Source: AP-15 sp036500965 (GTDB lineage Bacteria > Pseudomonadota > Alphaproteobacteria > ATCC43930 > CGMCC-115725). From it: a DNA stretch of 64,000 bases. The stretch spans positions 1-64,000 of the forward strand of contig DASYBC010000108.1 in NCBI GenBank assembly GCA_036500965.1, read 5' to 3'. Each line of letters starts with the position of its first letter. Position 1 is the first letter of the stretch. Positions 1 to 8,708 of the stretch are shown here, piece after piece. The notes beneath the pieces are model-generated. The model searched no databases. It had not been told where the DNA came from and saw only the letters and a program-made list of their open reading frames with translations. The position numbers and the translations under genes are program-made.

Positions 1-1130
1 GTGACATGGACCGGCGCGAGGAGCGTGTCCTCGACCCGCGTGGAAAACACAGCTTCGAGCGCCTGGCCCCAATTCTCGTTGCCCGTCACGGTCACGCCGA
101 GAGAGACGGCGGCGCGGCGGGCGCCGGCGGCATCCTCGATCGCGAGAAAATCGACGCCCGTCGCCTCCGCGACCAGCTCGGCCATGCCGCGCCGCGGCCA
201 GGGCGGCGACAGGTCGATCTCGGTTCCGCCATAGGCGAACCGCAACGTCCCGAGCACGGTCTCGGCAGCCGTGCCGATCAGCTCCTCGGTCAGCCGCATC
301 ATCGCGGTGTAGTCGACATAAGCCTCGTACAGCTCGAGCGAGGTGAATTCCGGATTGTGGCGCGGCGACAAGCCCTCGTTGCGGAAGCAGCGGTTGATCT
401 CGAACACCTTGTCGGCGAGGCCGCCGACCACCAGCCGCTTCAGATGCAGCTCGGGCGCGATGCGTAGGTATAGCTCGATGTCGAGCGCGTTGTGATGGGT
501 GACAAACGGCCTCGCCGAGGCACCGCCCGGGATCGTGTGCAGCATCGGTGTCTCGACCTCGAGGTAGCCCTGCCCGAGCAGATGGCCGCGCAGCGCGGCG
601 ACGATCCGGCTGCGCCGGCGCAACGTCTCCCGGCTCTCGGGGTTCACGATCAGGTCGAGATAGCGCTGGCGATAGCGCAGCTCGATGTCGGAGAGGCCGT
701 GAAATTTCTCCGGCAGCGGGCGCAGGGTCTTGGCCAGAACCGTGATCGTCGCGGCGTTGACGGTCAGCTCGCCGCGCGGGGTGCGGCGCACCAGCCCCTC
801 GACCCCGATCAGGTCGCCGATGTCGAGCAGGCGCAGCGCCGCCAGGCCCTGCGGGTCGAGGTAGTCGCGATGGCAGAACACCTGGATCTTGCCGGTGGTG
901 TCGTGCAGGTCGATGAACATGCCGCTGTTGCGGATGGCGCGGATGCGGCCGGCGACGCCCACCCGCTCGCTGGTCTCGGCGCCGGCGGCGAGCCCGGCAT
1001 GGCGCCGCTCAAGCTCGGCCGCTTCGTCGGTCCGAGCAAACCCGTAGGGATAGGGGTCGATCCCCAGCGCCTCGAGCCCATCGAGCTTGGCCAGCCGGGC
1101 GGCGTGCAGCGGGTCCTCGTGGTCGCTCAT
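1..1130 (-). CDS. lysS: Lysyl-tRNA synthetase, class II (3' end outside window)
   Basis: Charges tRNA-Lys with lysine in the cytoplasm. Translating the minus strand from the ATG at 1130 gives a class II enzyme: an N-terminal OB-fold anticodon-binding domain (residues about 50-150, with GRIRAIRNSGMFIDLHDTTG), then the catalytic core with motif 1 (YLEVETPML) and motif 2 (FRNEGLSPRHNPEFT). About 376 residues are visible of a usual 490-510; motif 3 and the stop lie beyond base 1. It is the last visible gene of a leftward run and starts 22 bases after the stop of the ABC transporter gene. Family assignment is firm. Confidence 0.95.
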   Translation of the reverse strand, partial: MSDHEDPLHAARLAKLDGLEALGIDPYPYGFARTDEAAELERRHAGLAAGAETSERVGVAGRIRAIRNSGMFIDLHDTTGKIQVFCHRDYLDPQGLAALRLLDIGDLIGVEGLVRRTPRGELTVNAATITVLAKTLRPLPEKFHGLSDIELRYRQRYLDLIVNPESRETLRRRSRIVAALRGHLLGQGYLEVETPMLHTIPGGASARPFVTHHNALDIELYLRIAPELHLKRLVVGGLADKVFEINRCFRNEGLSPRHNPEFTSLELYEAYVDYTAMMRLTEELIGTAAETVLGTLRFAYGGTEIDLSPPWPRRGMAELVAEATGVDFLAIEDAAGARRAAVSLGVTVTGNENWGQALEAVFSTRVEDTLLAPVHV

Positions 1131-1152
1131 CGCGGGCTCCTGGAATGTGCAA

Positions 1153-2874
1153 TCATCCGGCCGCCGCCTGGGGTTGCGGCTGCGGCGCCAGATCGACGAT
1201 CGTGTCGTGAAAGCGCCGCAACGTGTCATGATGGCCGACGCTGACGATGGTCGGGTGCCATGGCGCTTCGCGCAGCAGCCGGTAGAGCGCCATCTCCGCC
1301 GGCTCGTCGAGCGCCGAGGTCGCCTCGTCGAGAAAGACGATCTGCGGCCGGACCAGCAGCACGCGGGCAAAGGCGAGCCGCTGCTGCTCGCCGATCGACA
1401 GGCTCTGCGGCCAGTTACTCTCTTCGTCGAGCCGGTCGACCAGCTGCGGCAAGCCGATCGCGCGCAACGCCTCGACGAGGCCCGCGCGCGGCAGCTCGCC
1501 CGCGGTCTTCGGATAGGCGAGCGCGTCCGCCAAGGTGCCGAGCGGCAGATAGGGCCGCTGCGGCAGAAACAGCGAGTTCGCATCGGCGACCCGGATATGG
1601 CCGCGGCCGAACGGCCACAACCCGGCGATCGCGCGCAACAGCGTGCTCTTGCCGGTCCCGGAGGGCCCGGTGATCAAAAGCGGCTTGGCCGGGCTCGCCG
1701 ACAGCGAGATGCCGCGCCGCAAAGCCTCCCCGTCCGGCAGGTCGAGGTCGAGCGCCTCGACCGCGACGCCGCCGCCGCCACGCTCGATTTCGATCGGCTG
1801 CGGAGCGAGGCGGTCGGCCGCGATCTGGGCGATCTCGCCGTGAAACCGCCCCAGCCGCTGCACCACGGCCTGATACTGGGCGATCTCGGTATATGACGTG
1901 ATGATGAAAGACAACGAACTCTGCACCTGGCCAAAGGCCGAAGAAATCTGCATCAGCCCGCCGAGCTCGATAACTTTGGCGAAATAGCGGGGTGCGGCGA
2001 CGATGAACGGGAACACGATCGCCAGCTGGGCATAGCCGGTGGTGAACCACGACAGCCTTTTCTGTCGCATGATGATCCCCCACCAATTGGCGACGACGCG
2101 GGTGAACCGGGTTTCGAACTCGTCGAGCTCGTGCGGCTCGCCGCGGTAGAACGCGATATTCTCGGCGTTCTCGCGCAGCCGCGCCATACTGAAACGAAAA
2201 TCGGCCTCGTAGCGCTGCTGGTCAAAGCGCAGCCGAACCAGTGGATAGCCGATCCAGATGGTCAAGTAAGTGCCGCCGACCGCGTAGATCAGCGCGGCAA
2301 AGACCATGTAGCCCGGGATCACGATGTGGGCGCCGCCGAGCGGGATCGTCAGCGCGCCCGACAGCGTCCACAAGATCGTCAGGAACGAGAGCAGGGTCAC
2401 CACCGAATTCATCAAGCCAAGCGACAGGCCGAGACTGGTCCGGGCGTAGCTGTCGAGGTCTTCGGAGATGCGCTGGTCCGGGTTGTCGGTGGCGCCCTGG
2501 CCGAGCTGCATGCGGTAATAGGTCTGGTCGTGCAGCCAATTCTTCAGATAGCGCTCGGTCAGCCAGCGCCGCCAGCGAATATGCAGGATCTGCTGCAAAT
2601 AAAGCGCGTAGACCGAGGCGACGATCAGCGCAAAGGCGAGAATGCCGAAGATGCCGAACTGGCGCCAGAACTCTGCCCAATTGTAGCGCTGCAGCGCGTC
2701 GTAAAACGCCTTGTACCAGAAATTGAAGCGCACGTTCAGCCACACCGTGAACAGGTTAAGGGCGACAACCGCGGCCAGCAGCCCGGTGGCCGACCATTTT
2801 TCGTCGGACTTCCAATAGGGCCAGGCCAAGTGCCAGGCCTGTCGCAGGAACCCCCGCTCGGTCACCGCCGCCAT
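1153..2874 (-). CDS. SbmA/BacA-YddA-type ABC transporter, fused permease and ATPase
   Basis: A 573-residue inner-membrane ABC exporter of the ABC_membrane_2 (SbmA/BacA-like) class fused to its own ATPase. The N-terminal half has several membrane segments; the C-terminal half has Walker A (GPSGTGKST), the signature loop (LSIGEQQRLAF) and Walker B (IVFLDEATSALDE). Relatives move peptides, vitamin B12-like compounds or very long chain lipids; the substrate here is unknown. I chose the ATG at 2874 because GGAGGG lies a few bases upstream; the reading frame is open 33 codons further but that stretch reads as non-coding. It is divergent from mmcB with only about 30 bases between, so their promoters must overlap. 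Confidence 0.9.
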   Translation of the reverse strand: MAAVTERGFLRQAWHLAWPYWKSDEKWSATGLLAAVVALNLFTVWLNVRFNFWYKAFYDALQRYNWAEFWRQFGIFGILAFALIVASVYALYLQQILHIRWRRWLTERYLKNWLHDQTYYRMQLGQGATDNPDQRISEDLDSYARTSLGLSLGLMNSVVTLLSFLTILWTLSGALTIPLGGAHIVIPGYMVFAALIYAVGGTYLTIWIGYPLVRLRFDQQRYEADFRFSMARLRENAENIAFYRGEPHELDEFETRFTRVVANWWGIIMRQKRLSWFTTGYAQLAIVFPFIVAAPRYFAKVIELGGLMQISSAFGQVQSSLSFIITSYTEIAQYQAVVQRLGRFHGEIAQIAADRLAPQPIEIERGGGGVAVEALDLDLPDGEALRRGISLSASPAKPLLITGPSGTGKSTLLRAIAGLWPFGRGHIRVADANSLFLPQRPYLPLGTLADALAYPKTAGELPRAGLVEALRAIGLPQLVDRLDEESNWPQSLSIGEQQRLAFARVLLVRPQIVFLDEATSALDEPAEMALYRLLREAPWHPTIVSVGHHDTLRRFHDTIVDLAPQPQPQAAAG

Positions 2875-2903
2875 CGATACCCTCCGTCGATCCCGCAGGA
2901 TCA

Positions 2904-3422
2904 GTGCACGACTTGTACATGCATTCGCCTTACGATGCGCCGATCGTGACGTCCGCCCCGTCTCTTGCAGCACCCGCGGCGATCGAGCCGATTAGCGCCC
3001 CATTGCTCGCCCGCGGCGTCAGCCGTGCGCTCGCCCAGCTCGGCTATGCGAGCCTGATGGAATTCCCGCTCGCCAACAGCCGGCGCGCCGATGTTCTCGG
3101 CGTTAGCCGTAACGGCGAGCTGATCATCGTCGAGATCAAAAGCTCGGTCGCCGATTTCCGCGCCGACCGCAAATGGCCGGCCTATCGCGAGTTCGCCGAT
3201 CGCCTCTATTTCGCCGTGGCAAGCGGGTTTCCGACAGCGCTGATCCCCGAGGAATGTGGCCTGATGGTGGCAGACGCATTTGGCGCGGCGGTGCTGCGCG
3301 ACGGCCGGGCAAGCCCGCTTGGCGCGGCGCGGCGGCGCGCTTTAACCTTACGTTTTGCCCGTATCGCGGCGGCCAGGCTGCATCGTTCGATCGATCCCGA
3401 TGGCCGCCTCGACGGCGCCTGA
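2904..3422 (+). CDS. mmcB: MmcB-family DNA repair protein (putative nuclease)
   Basis: A small (about 170 residue) protein of the MmcB family, named from a mitomycin-C sensitivity gene in Caulobacter. The core resembles a restriction-endonuclease-like fold: RRADVLGVSRNGELIIVEIKSS shows the D...(E/V)xK pattern of that fold around residues 65-85, followed by DFRADRKWPAYREFADRLYF. The start is uncertain: ATG codons at 2904 and 2919 are both possible and neither has a strong ribosome-binding site. No convincing GTTC-N7-GTTC LexA box was found in the 30-base divergent gap, although family members can be SOS genes. Confidence 0.82.
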   Translation: MHDLYMHSPYDAPIVTSAPSLAAPAAIEPISAPLLARGVSRALAQLGYASLMEFPLANSRRADVLGVSRNGELIIVEIKSSVADFRADRKWPAYREFADRLYFAVASGFPTALIPEECGLMVADAFGAAVLRDGRASPLGAARRRALTLRFARIAAARLHRSIDPDGRLDGA

Positions 3423-3451
3423 TCCCCCCGCTCCGCCCGAGCGGAGCTAGT

Positions 3452-4930
3452 TTAGCGGGCGAGCCGGGCGATCATGGCGCTGGTGCTGTAGCCGGGCGTC
3501 ACCTCGGCGAGCATGATTTCACCGCCGGCGCCCTTGACGATATCGGCGCCGACGACCTCGTCGGGCCGGTACTCCGCCCCTTTCACCAATAGCTGCGGGT
3601 TGAGTGTGCGGATCAGCTCGAACGGCGTATCCTCCCCAAAAACCACGATCAGATCGACCGCCGCCAGCGAGGATAATGCCGCGGCCCGCACGGCCTCGTT
3701 CTGGACCGGGCGGGCGGGCCCCTTCAACCGAGTTGCCGAGGCATCGCTGTTGAGGCCGACGACCAGCCGGTCGCAGGCCGCCTTGGCCTGTCGCAGCAAC
3801 GCGACATGCCCGGGATGCAGCAGATCGAAGCAGCCATTGGTAAAGCCGATCTTGAGCCCCTCGCGGCGCCAGCGCTCGACCTGTTCGAGCGCGTCGGCGA
3901 GCGCCGCCACCTTGTCGGCGGGGTAGGGATCACGGCCATTGAGGCAACCGCCGAGCTCGCTCGCATAAACGACCGCGGTGCCGGTCCTGCCGACGACAAT
4001 CCCGGCGGCGACATTGGCGAGGCGGGCCGCGTCGATCAGGCTCATCCCGGCCGCGAGCCCGGCGCCCAAGGCCGCGACCACCGTGTCTCCGGCGCCGGAG
4101 ACGTCGTAAACCTCGCGCATTTCCGAGCGCTGGACCTGGACGACGCCGTCAGCGCCGACGAGGATCCCCTCGCAACCGAGCGAGACCAGCACCGCGCCGA
4201 AGCCGCAGCGTACGATCAGCGCGCGTGCCGCGGCGACAATCTCGGCAGCGCTCGCCACCGGCATGCCGGTCGCGTCGGCGAGCCCGCGGCGGTTCGAGCT
4301 CAGCACATCGGCGCCACGATAGCGGATGTGGTCGCCGCCTTTCGGGTCGACGATCACGCGCGTGCCGGCCTCGCCGGCCGCCCGGATGATTTCCAGCGCC
4401 ACCCCCTCGGTCAACACGCCCTCGGCATAGTCGGAGACGATCACCACCGCGTGGTTGGTCACCAGCTCGCGCGCCAGCCGCAGCAAGTCTTCGCGAATGT
4501 AGGGGTCGAGCGGCACCGCGCTTTCCCGGTCGGCGCGCAGCAGTTGCTGGCTCGACGCGACATAGCGAGTCTTGACCGTGGTGGCGCGCTGCGGCTGGAC
4601 CAGGACATGCAGCTCGGCGCCATCCTGCGCCTCGAGCAGCCGCCCGATCTCGCGGCCGGTGTCGTCATTGCCGATGACCGAGATAAACGATGGCGCAGCC
4701 CCCAGCGCCGTCAGGTTGCGCAGCACGTTGCCGGCGCCGCCCAAGGTCTTCAATTCCCGCTCGATGCGCAGCACCGGGATCGGCGCTTCGGGCGACACGC
4801 GCTCGACCTGGCCATAGATGTAGTGGTCGAGCATCACGTCGCCGATGCACAGCACGCGAGCCGACTTCAGGCGCTCGACGTAAGGGGAAAGGTCACTGTT
4901 GCCGGCCATCGCCACTTTGTCGATTGGCAT
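3452..4930 (-). CDS. hldE: Bifunctional heptose 7-phosphate kinase / heptose 1-phosphate adenylyltransferase
   Basis: Two steps of ADP-heptose synthesis for the lipopolysaccharide inner core. Residues about 15-330 are a PfkB/ribokinase-type kinase (IGDVMLDHYIYGQ near the N-terminus, SGAGDTVVAALGAGLA with the catalytic Asp). Residues about 350-492 are a nucleotidyltransferase with FTNGCFDLLHPGHVALL, which holds the HxGH-type motif. Length (492) is normal for the fused enzyme. It stands alone on the minus strand, convergent with mmcB. Presence of a heptose pathway supports a conventional LPS-bearing Gram-negative envelope. Confidence 0.95.
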   Translation of the reverse strand: MPIDKVAMAGNSDLSPYVERLKSARVLCIGDVMLDHYIYGQVERVSPEAPIPVLRIERELKTLGGAGNVLRNLTALGAAPSFISVIGNDDTGREIGRLLEAQDGAELHVLVQPQRATTVKTRYVASSQQLLRADRESAVPLDPYIREDLLRLARELVTNHAVVIVSDYAEGVLTEGVALEIIRAAGEAGTRVIVDPKGGDHIRYRGADVLSSNRRGLADATGMPVASAAEIVAAARALIVRCGFGAVLVSLGCEGILVGADGVVQVQRSEMREVYDVSGAGDTVVAALGAGLAAGMSLIDAARLANVAAGIVVGRTGTAVVYASELGGCLNGRDPYPADKVAALADALEQVERWRREGLKIGFTNGCFDLLHPGHVALLRQAKAACDRLVVGLNSDASATRLKGPARPVQNEAVRAAALSSLAAVDLIVVFGEDTPFELIRTLNPQLLVKGAEYRPDEVVGADIVKGAGGEIMLAEVTPGYSTSAMIARLAR

Positions 4931-4996
4931 AGGCGGCCTTTTTGGCGGGAGCAGCCGGTGAATGCAAGATTGCCGCGGGCAAGTGCCGCTCGCCGC

Positions 4997-5515
4997 TCAC
5001 CGCTGACGGCGCAGCAGCAGATAAAGCGCGCCCTCGCCGCCATGACGCGGCTGGGCCGCCGCGATCGCCAGAATGCGCCGGCGCAACCCGGCTTCGGCGA
5101 GCCAGCGCGGCACCGCGCTTTTGAGGACGCCAGGTCCGCCCGGGCCAAGCCCACGGCCGGTGACGACCAGCACGCAGCGTCGGCCGGCTAGGTGCGAGGC
5201 TTCGACGAAGTCAGCGAGCTCGCGGTGCGCTTCGGCTTGGGTCATGCCGTGCAGATCAAGCCGAGCCTCGATCGGGCGCCGCCCGCGCTTCAGCCACTCG
5301 GCGCTGGCCCGATCGATCCCGGCGCCGGGATCGAATCGGGAAGGGTCGACCGGGCCGGCCGGCGGGTCCTTATCGGCGGGGGCGCGGGCGCGGGGCGCCG
5401 AGGGCGGGAGCGCAGCTGGGCCGCGCTCGCGCAGCGGGGTCACGCCGCGCATTGCCTCGGCCCAAAGAGCGCGATCGTGCGATGCCGCTGCGCGATCATA
5501 TGCCGTCCCGGTCAT
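4997..5515 (-). CDS. Smr-domain protein (MutS2 C-terminal-like)
   Basis: 172 residues; a charged, proline-rich N-terminal half and a C-terminal Smr domain with the LDLHGMTQAEAHREL motif and the GRGLGPGGPGVLKSAVPRWL loop. Smr domains nick or bind DNA/RNA; the cellular role of this small alphaproteobacterial type is not known. The ATG at 5515 follows a purine-rich GAAGAGAAGG and overlaps the 3' end of lutC by 20 bases, so it is translated from the lut transcript. The reading frame is open further upstream, but that stretch is the shadow of lutC. Confidence 0.85.
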   Translation of the reverse strand: MTGTAYDRAAASHDRALWAEAMRGVTPLRERGPAALPPSAPRARAPADKDPPAGPVDPSRFDPGAGIDRASAEWLKRGRRPIEARLDLHGMTQAEAHRELADFVEASHLAGRRCVLVVTGRGLGPGGPGVLKSAVPRWLAEAGLRRRILAIAAAQPRHGGEGALYLLLRRQR

Positions 5516-6224
5516 CCTTCTCTTCCTGCCGATCCCCGACCCGATCTTCCACGACGACAATATGGAGGCGCCGCGGCCCATGCGCACCGAGCACAATGCG
5601 CTGCTCGATATCCCCGGTGCGCGACGGCCCGGTGATGAAATTGACGACGCGCGGCAGCTGTTGCCCCGGCGACGCGGCGGCGCGCAACCGGTCCCAGCCA
5701 TCCTCATAGGCGGCGACGACCTGGCCGGCGCGGACCACGGCGATATGGGTATCCGGCAGCAAATTCAGGGTGGTCGGCGTCTGCGGGCCCGATACCAGCA
5801 TCAGGGTGCCGGTCTCGGCCACCGCCGCAAAGCATGGCGTCAAGCTGACCGCATCGTCCGCCCCGGCTCGGCCGCGGCGGATGCGCAGCAGCGGCCGCGT
5901 CTGCCACGGAATGTCGTCGAGCGCCGGATCGGGCGCCATGACCAGCTCGGCCGGCAGGTTCTCGCCGGCGAGATAGCGCGCCACCGCCTCCGGCACTTCC
6001 GCGGCCGAGGCGACACGGCTAACGGTCGCCTGCGCCTCCTCGGCCATCGCCACGAAGAGGCCGATCTGGCCGGCATGATCGAGTGCGGCGGCCCGCGCCG
6101 GGATCAGGTTGCGGCGATGCGCTGCGATCTGCGCGTGCAGCTGTGCCTCGGTCTGCGGGTCGATCCGGCCACGCTGCAACGAGCGGCGAATGCCGGCCAG
6201 GATCGCCGCGCGCGCCTCGCTCAT
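5496..6224 (-). CDS. lutC: Lactate utilization protein C (LutC/YkgG)
   Basis: Third subunit of the LutABC L-lactate oxidation complex (DUF162 family), 242 residues. The central GTLMLVSGPQTPTTLNLLPDTH segment and the preceding SLTPCFAAVAETGT are typical. The start ATG overlaps the lutB stop by four bases, and its 3' end overlaps the smr start, so lutA-lutB-lutC-smr read as one operon. The last 15 residues are strongly charged and look like an added tail. Function follows from family and neighbours, not from a catalytic motif. Confidence 0.9.
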   Translation of the reverse strand: MSEARAAILAGIRRSLQRGRIDPQTEAQLHAQIAAHRRNLIPARAAALDHAGQIGLFVAMAEEAQATVSRVASAAEVPEAVARYLAGENLPAELVMAPDPALDDIPWQTRPLLRIRRGRAGADDAVSLTPCFAAVAETGTLMLVSGPQTPTTLNLLPDTHIAVVRAGQVVAAYEDGWDRLRAAASPGQQLPRVVNFITGPSRTGDIEQRIVLGAHGPRRLHIVVVEDRVGDRQEEKDDRDGI

Positions 6225-7654
6225 CTTGCGGGCCCGCGCTTTGACCGCTCAGCCCACAGGCTATGAAAGCTGCGGCCCTCGGGAGCCGGCAAGTCGCGCA
6301 CCGCGGTCCAGCCGCCGGCGAACGGCAAGCTGCGAAACCGGCCGCGGCGCCCGCCGGCCCAGCCAAGCGCGCGGCTCGCGATCTCGCTCAGTGCATGATA
6401 GAGCGCCGGCCGGCTTGCCGCCCAGGCCCACAGCGACAGCCCGGCCCGCCACACTCTGGGGCTGAGCTTCATCGCATGTTCGCGCTCGCGCCAGTGGCGC
6501 AGCATCTTCGGCAGCGGAATCTTGACCGGGCACACGCTTTCGCAGCGTCCGCACAAGGTCGAGGCGTTGGGCAGCGCCGCGCTCTCCTCGATGCCGATCA
6601 GGGCGGGGGTCAAAACCGCTCCCATCGGCCCGGGATAGACCCAGCCATAGGCGTGGCCGCCGACTGCGGCATAGACCGGGCAATGGTTCATGCAGGCGCC
6701 GCAGCGGATGCAGCGCAGCATGTCGTGAAACTCGCCACCGAGCATCGCGCTGCGGCCGTTGTCGAGCAGCACGACGTGATAGGCCTCGGGCCCATCGACA
6801 TCGCCCGGCCGCCGCGGCCCGGTCGACACCGTCGTATAGGACGAAAATTCCTGGCCGGTCGCCGAGCGCGCCAACAGGCGAAGCAAGGTGGCTGCGTCCT
6901 CGAAGCTCGACACCAGCTTTTCGATGCTGGCCATGACGATGTGGACCCGCGGCAGAGTCTGGGTCAGATCGCCATTGCCCTCGTTGGTGACGATGATGCT
7001 GGACCCGGTCTCGGCGACCAGGAAATTGGCCCCGGTGATGCCGACATCGGCGGCGAGGAAGCGCGGCCGCAGCATGGTGCGCGCCTCGTCGCACAATTGC
7101 CGCGGCTCGGCCAACGGCCGGCCCGGATCGAGCGCCCGGTGAGCGCCGCGAAAGGTGTCGGCCACCTGCTCCTTAACCAGGTGCATCGCCGGCGCGATCA
7201 GGTGGCTCGGCGGCTCGCGGCGCAGCTGGATGATGTATTCGCCGAGATCGGTCTCGACCGGAGTGATGCCGTTCGCCTCGAGGAACTCGTTGAGCCCGAC
7301 CTCCTCGGCGATCATCGACTTGCCTTTGGTGACCGTCCTGGCGCCGGCCGCCCGACAGATCTGCAGCACCGCCGCGCACGCCTCTGCCGGGGTGCGCGCC
7401 CAATGCACCTCGCCGCCGCTGACGACGACGTTTTGTTCGTAAAGCTCCAGGTAAAAGTCGAGATGGGCGAGCGTGTGCTCCTTGATCGACCGGCCGACGT
7501 CGCGCAACGCCTCGAACTCGGGCAGCCGCTCCACTGCCTCGCGTCGGCGCAGCGGAAATCCGCTCTGCGTCATGATCCCGAGCGCCCGTTGCAGGTTCCG
7601 GTCGGCGAGGGCGGTTTCGGCGTTGCCGGTGAAATTGCGGCTGGTGGCGCGCAT
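6221..7654 (-). CDS. lutB: Lactate utilization iron-sulfur protein LutB
   Basis: 477-residue iron-sulfur subunit of the LutABC complex that oxidises L-lactate to pyruvate. The N-terminal two thirds are the LUD domain (GARTVTKGKSMIAEEVGLN); the C-terminal part has two [4Fe-4S] ferredoxin motifs, CIRCGACMNHCPVY and CGRCESVCPVKIP. I set the start at the ATG at 7654 because homologous sequence begins there (MRATSRNFTG); the same frame stays open to 8323, but that region is the lutA coding sequence in another frame, so a 700-residue product is an artefact. It begins 5 bases after lutA ends. Confidence 0.93.
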   Translation of the reverse strand: MRATSRNFTGNAETALADRNLQRALGIMTQSGFPLRRREAVERLPEFEALRDVGRSIKEHTLAHLDFYLELYEQNVVVSGGEVHWARTPAEACAAVLQICRAAGARTVTKGKSMIAEEVGLNEFLEANGITPVETDLGEYIIQLRREPPSHLIAPAMHLVKEQVADTFRGAHRALDPGRPLAEPRQLCDEARTMLRPRFLAADVGITGANFLVAETGSSIIVTNEGNGDLTQTLPRVHIVMASIEKLVSSFEDAATLLRLLARSATGQEFSSYTTVSTGPRRPGDVDGPEAYHVVLLDNGRSAMLGGEFHDMLRCIRCGACMNHCPVYAAVGGHAYGWVYPGPMGAVLTPALIGIEESAALPNASTLCGRCESVCPVKIPLPKMLRHWREREHAMKLSPRVWRAGLSLWAWAASRPALYHALSEIASRALGWAGGRRGRFRSLPFAGGWTAVRDLPAPEGRSFHSLWAERSKRGPAR

Positions 7655-7659
7655 CGCCG

Positions 7660-8427
7660 TTACCGCGACATCCCGATCGGCGGGACTTCGGCGGTCATGC
7701 CGGCCAAGACCTCGGCGACGTGGCGCACCTCGATCGACTGGCCGCGGCGGGTGAGCTTGCCGGCGATGTTGAGGAGGCAGCCGAGATCGCCGGCCAGCAC
7801 GGCCGCGGCGCCGGTGGCGACGATGTCGGCAGCCTTGTCGTCGACCATCTTGTCGGAAATCTGCGGGTATTTGACGCAAAAGGTGCCGCCAAAGCCGCAG
7901 CACACCTCCGCTCCCGGCAACTCGCGCAGCCGCAGCCCGGCAACCGATGAGAGCAGCCGGCGCGGCTGCTCCCTGACCCCGAGCTCGCGCAGCCCCGAGC
8001 AGGCATCGTGGTAGGTCGCCTCGCGCTCCCACCGCGCCGCCACCGCCTCCAGGCCGCAGACATCGACCAGAAACGCCATCAGCTCCCAGCTGCGTGCCGC
8101 CAGCTCCTGCGCGCGCGGCAGGATCGCCGGGTCGTCGGCAAAGAGCTCCGGGTAATGCACCCGGATCATCCCGGCGCAGGACCCGGACGGGGCGACCACA
8201 TATTCGTAGCCGGCAAACGCCTCGATGACCCGCAACGCGATCCTTTTCGCATCGCCGCGGTCGCCCGAATTGTAGGCCGGCTGGCCGCAGCAGGTCTGAG
8301 CGCGCGGCGCCTCTACCGTGCAACCGGCCTGTTCCAGCAATTCAACCGCGGCAAACCCCACCGTCGGCCGAAACAAGTCGACAAGGCAAGTCACGAACAG
8401 CGCCACTTTTAGCCGCCTCTCGGCCAT
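7660..8427 (-). CDS. lutA: Lactate utilization protein LutA (CCG-domain subunit)
   Basis: 255 residues with two cysteine-rich CCG domains: QTCCGQPAYNSG with the preceding CLVDLF, and VCCGFGGTFCVKYP with YHDACSGLRELG. These domains bind iron-sulfur clusters in LutA, GlpC and heterodisulfide reductase subunits. It is the first gene of lutA-lutB-lutC-smr. The start has GAGGTAGG about 5 bases upstream. No dedicated GntR-type regulator gene was seen next to the operon. Confidence 0.93.
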   Translation of the reverse strand: MAERRLKVALFVTCLVDLFRPTVGFAAVELLEQAGCTVEAPRAQTCCGQPAYNSGDRGDAKRIALRVIEAFAGYEYVVAPSGSCAGMIRVHYPELFADDPAILPRAQELAARSWELMAFLVDVCGLEAVAARWEREATYHDACSGLRELGVREQPRRLLSSVAGLRLRELPGAEVCCGFGGTFCVKYPQISDKMVDDKAADIVATGAAAVLAGDLGCLLNIAGKLTRRGQSIEVRHVAEVLAGMTAEVPPIGMSR

Positions 8428-8547
8428 CAGGCCTACCTCGATCCTCGATATTCCCGCAGCAGCCGGAAATTACGGGCTGCGGAGCCGGCAGATCAATCGA
8501 TCCGTTTTTGCTCAGGCATGAGCCGATCCCATGATAGGAGTTCATCG

Positions 8548-8694
8548 ATGCCATTACGCACTGGGAGCCGTGGTCGAAAAGCAAGGATCGGCGTCCGGGT
8601 CGGGCGCTTGGCCGATGAAGAAATTCTCCGGCTGAACCGTGCCATCGTGGTTTTCCTCGGGATCGCCGGCCCAGCCCCACCGACGTCCGTGTGA
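8548..8694 (+). pseudogene. Remnant of a MazF/PemK-type toxin gene (C-terminal piece)
   Basis: A 48-codon open stretch whose residues about 11-41, ARIGVRVGRLADEE then LRLNRAIVVFLGIAG, resemble the C-terminus of MazF/PemK toxins (the IGxRIGRLxxEExxxxxRAL-VFLGLAG pattern). The catalytic N-terminal part is absent. In another frame just upstream, a short AVVEK resembles the MVDK segment that precedes this region in MazF, which suggests a frameshift as well as a deletion. There is no antitoxin gene beside it. The rest of the lutA-mltA gap (8428-8708) shows no other gene. Confidence 0.45.
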
Positions 8695-8708
8695 TCAACC
8701 GTCGGCGC

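Noticed and set aside
2875..2903. SOS (LexA) box upstream of mmcB
   Set aside because: The alphaproteobacterial GTTC-N7-GTTC pattern is not present in the short divergent gap.
6263..8014. 583-codon plus-strand frame
   Set aside because: Antisense to lutB and lutA, which carry the iron-sulfur motifs.
6221..8323. 700-codon frame reading as an extended LutB
   Set aside because: Similarity begins at the ATG at 7654; the upstream part overlaps lutA in another frame and is not coding.
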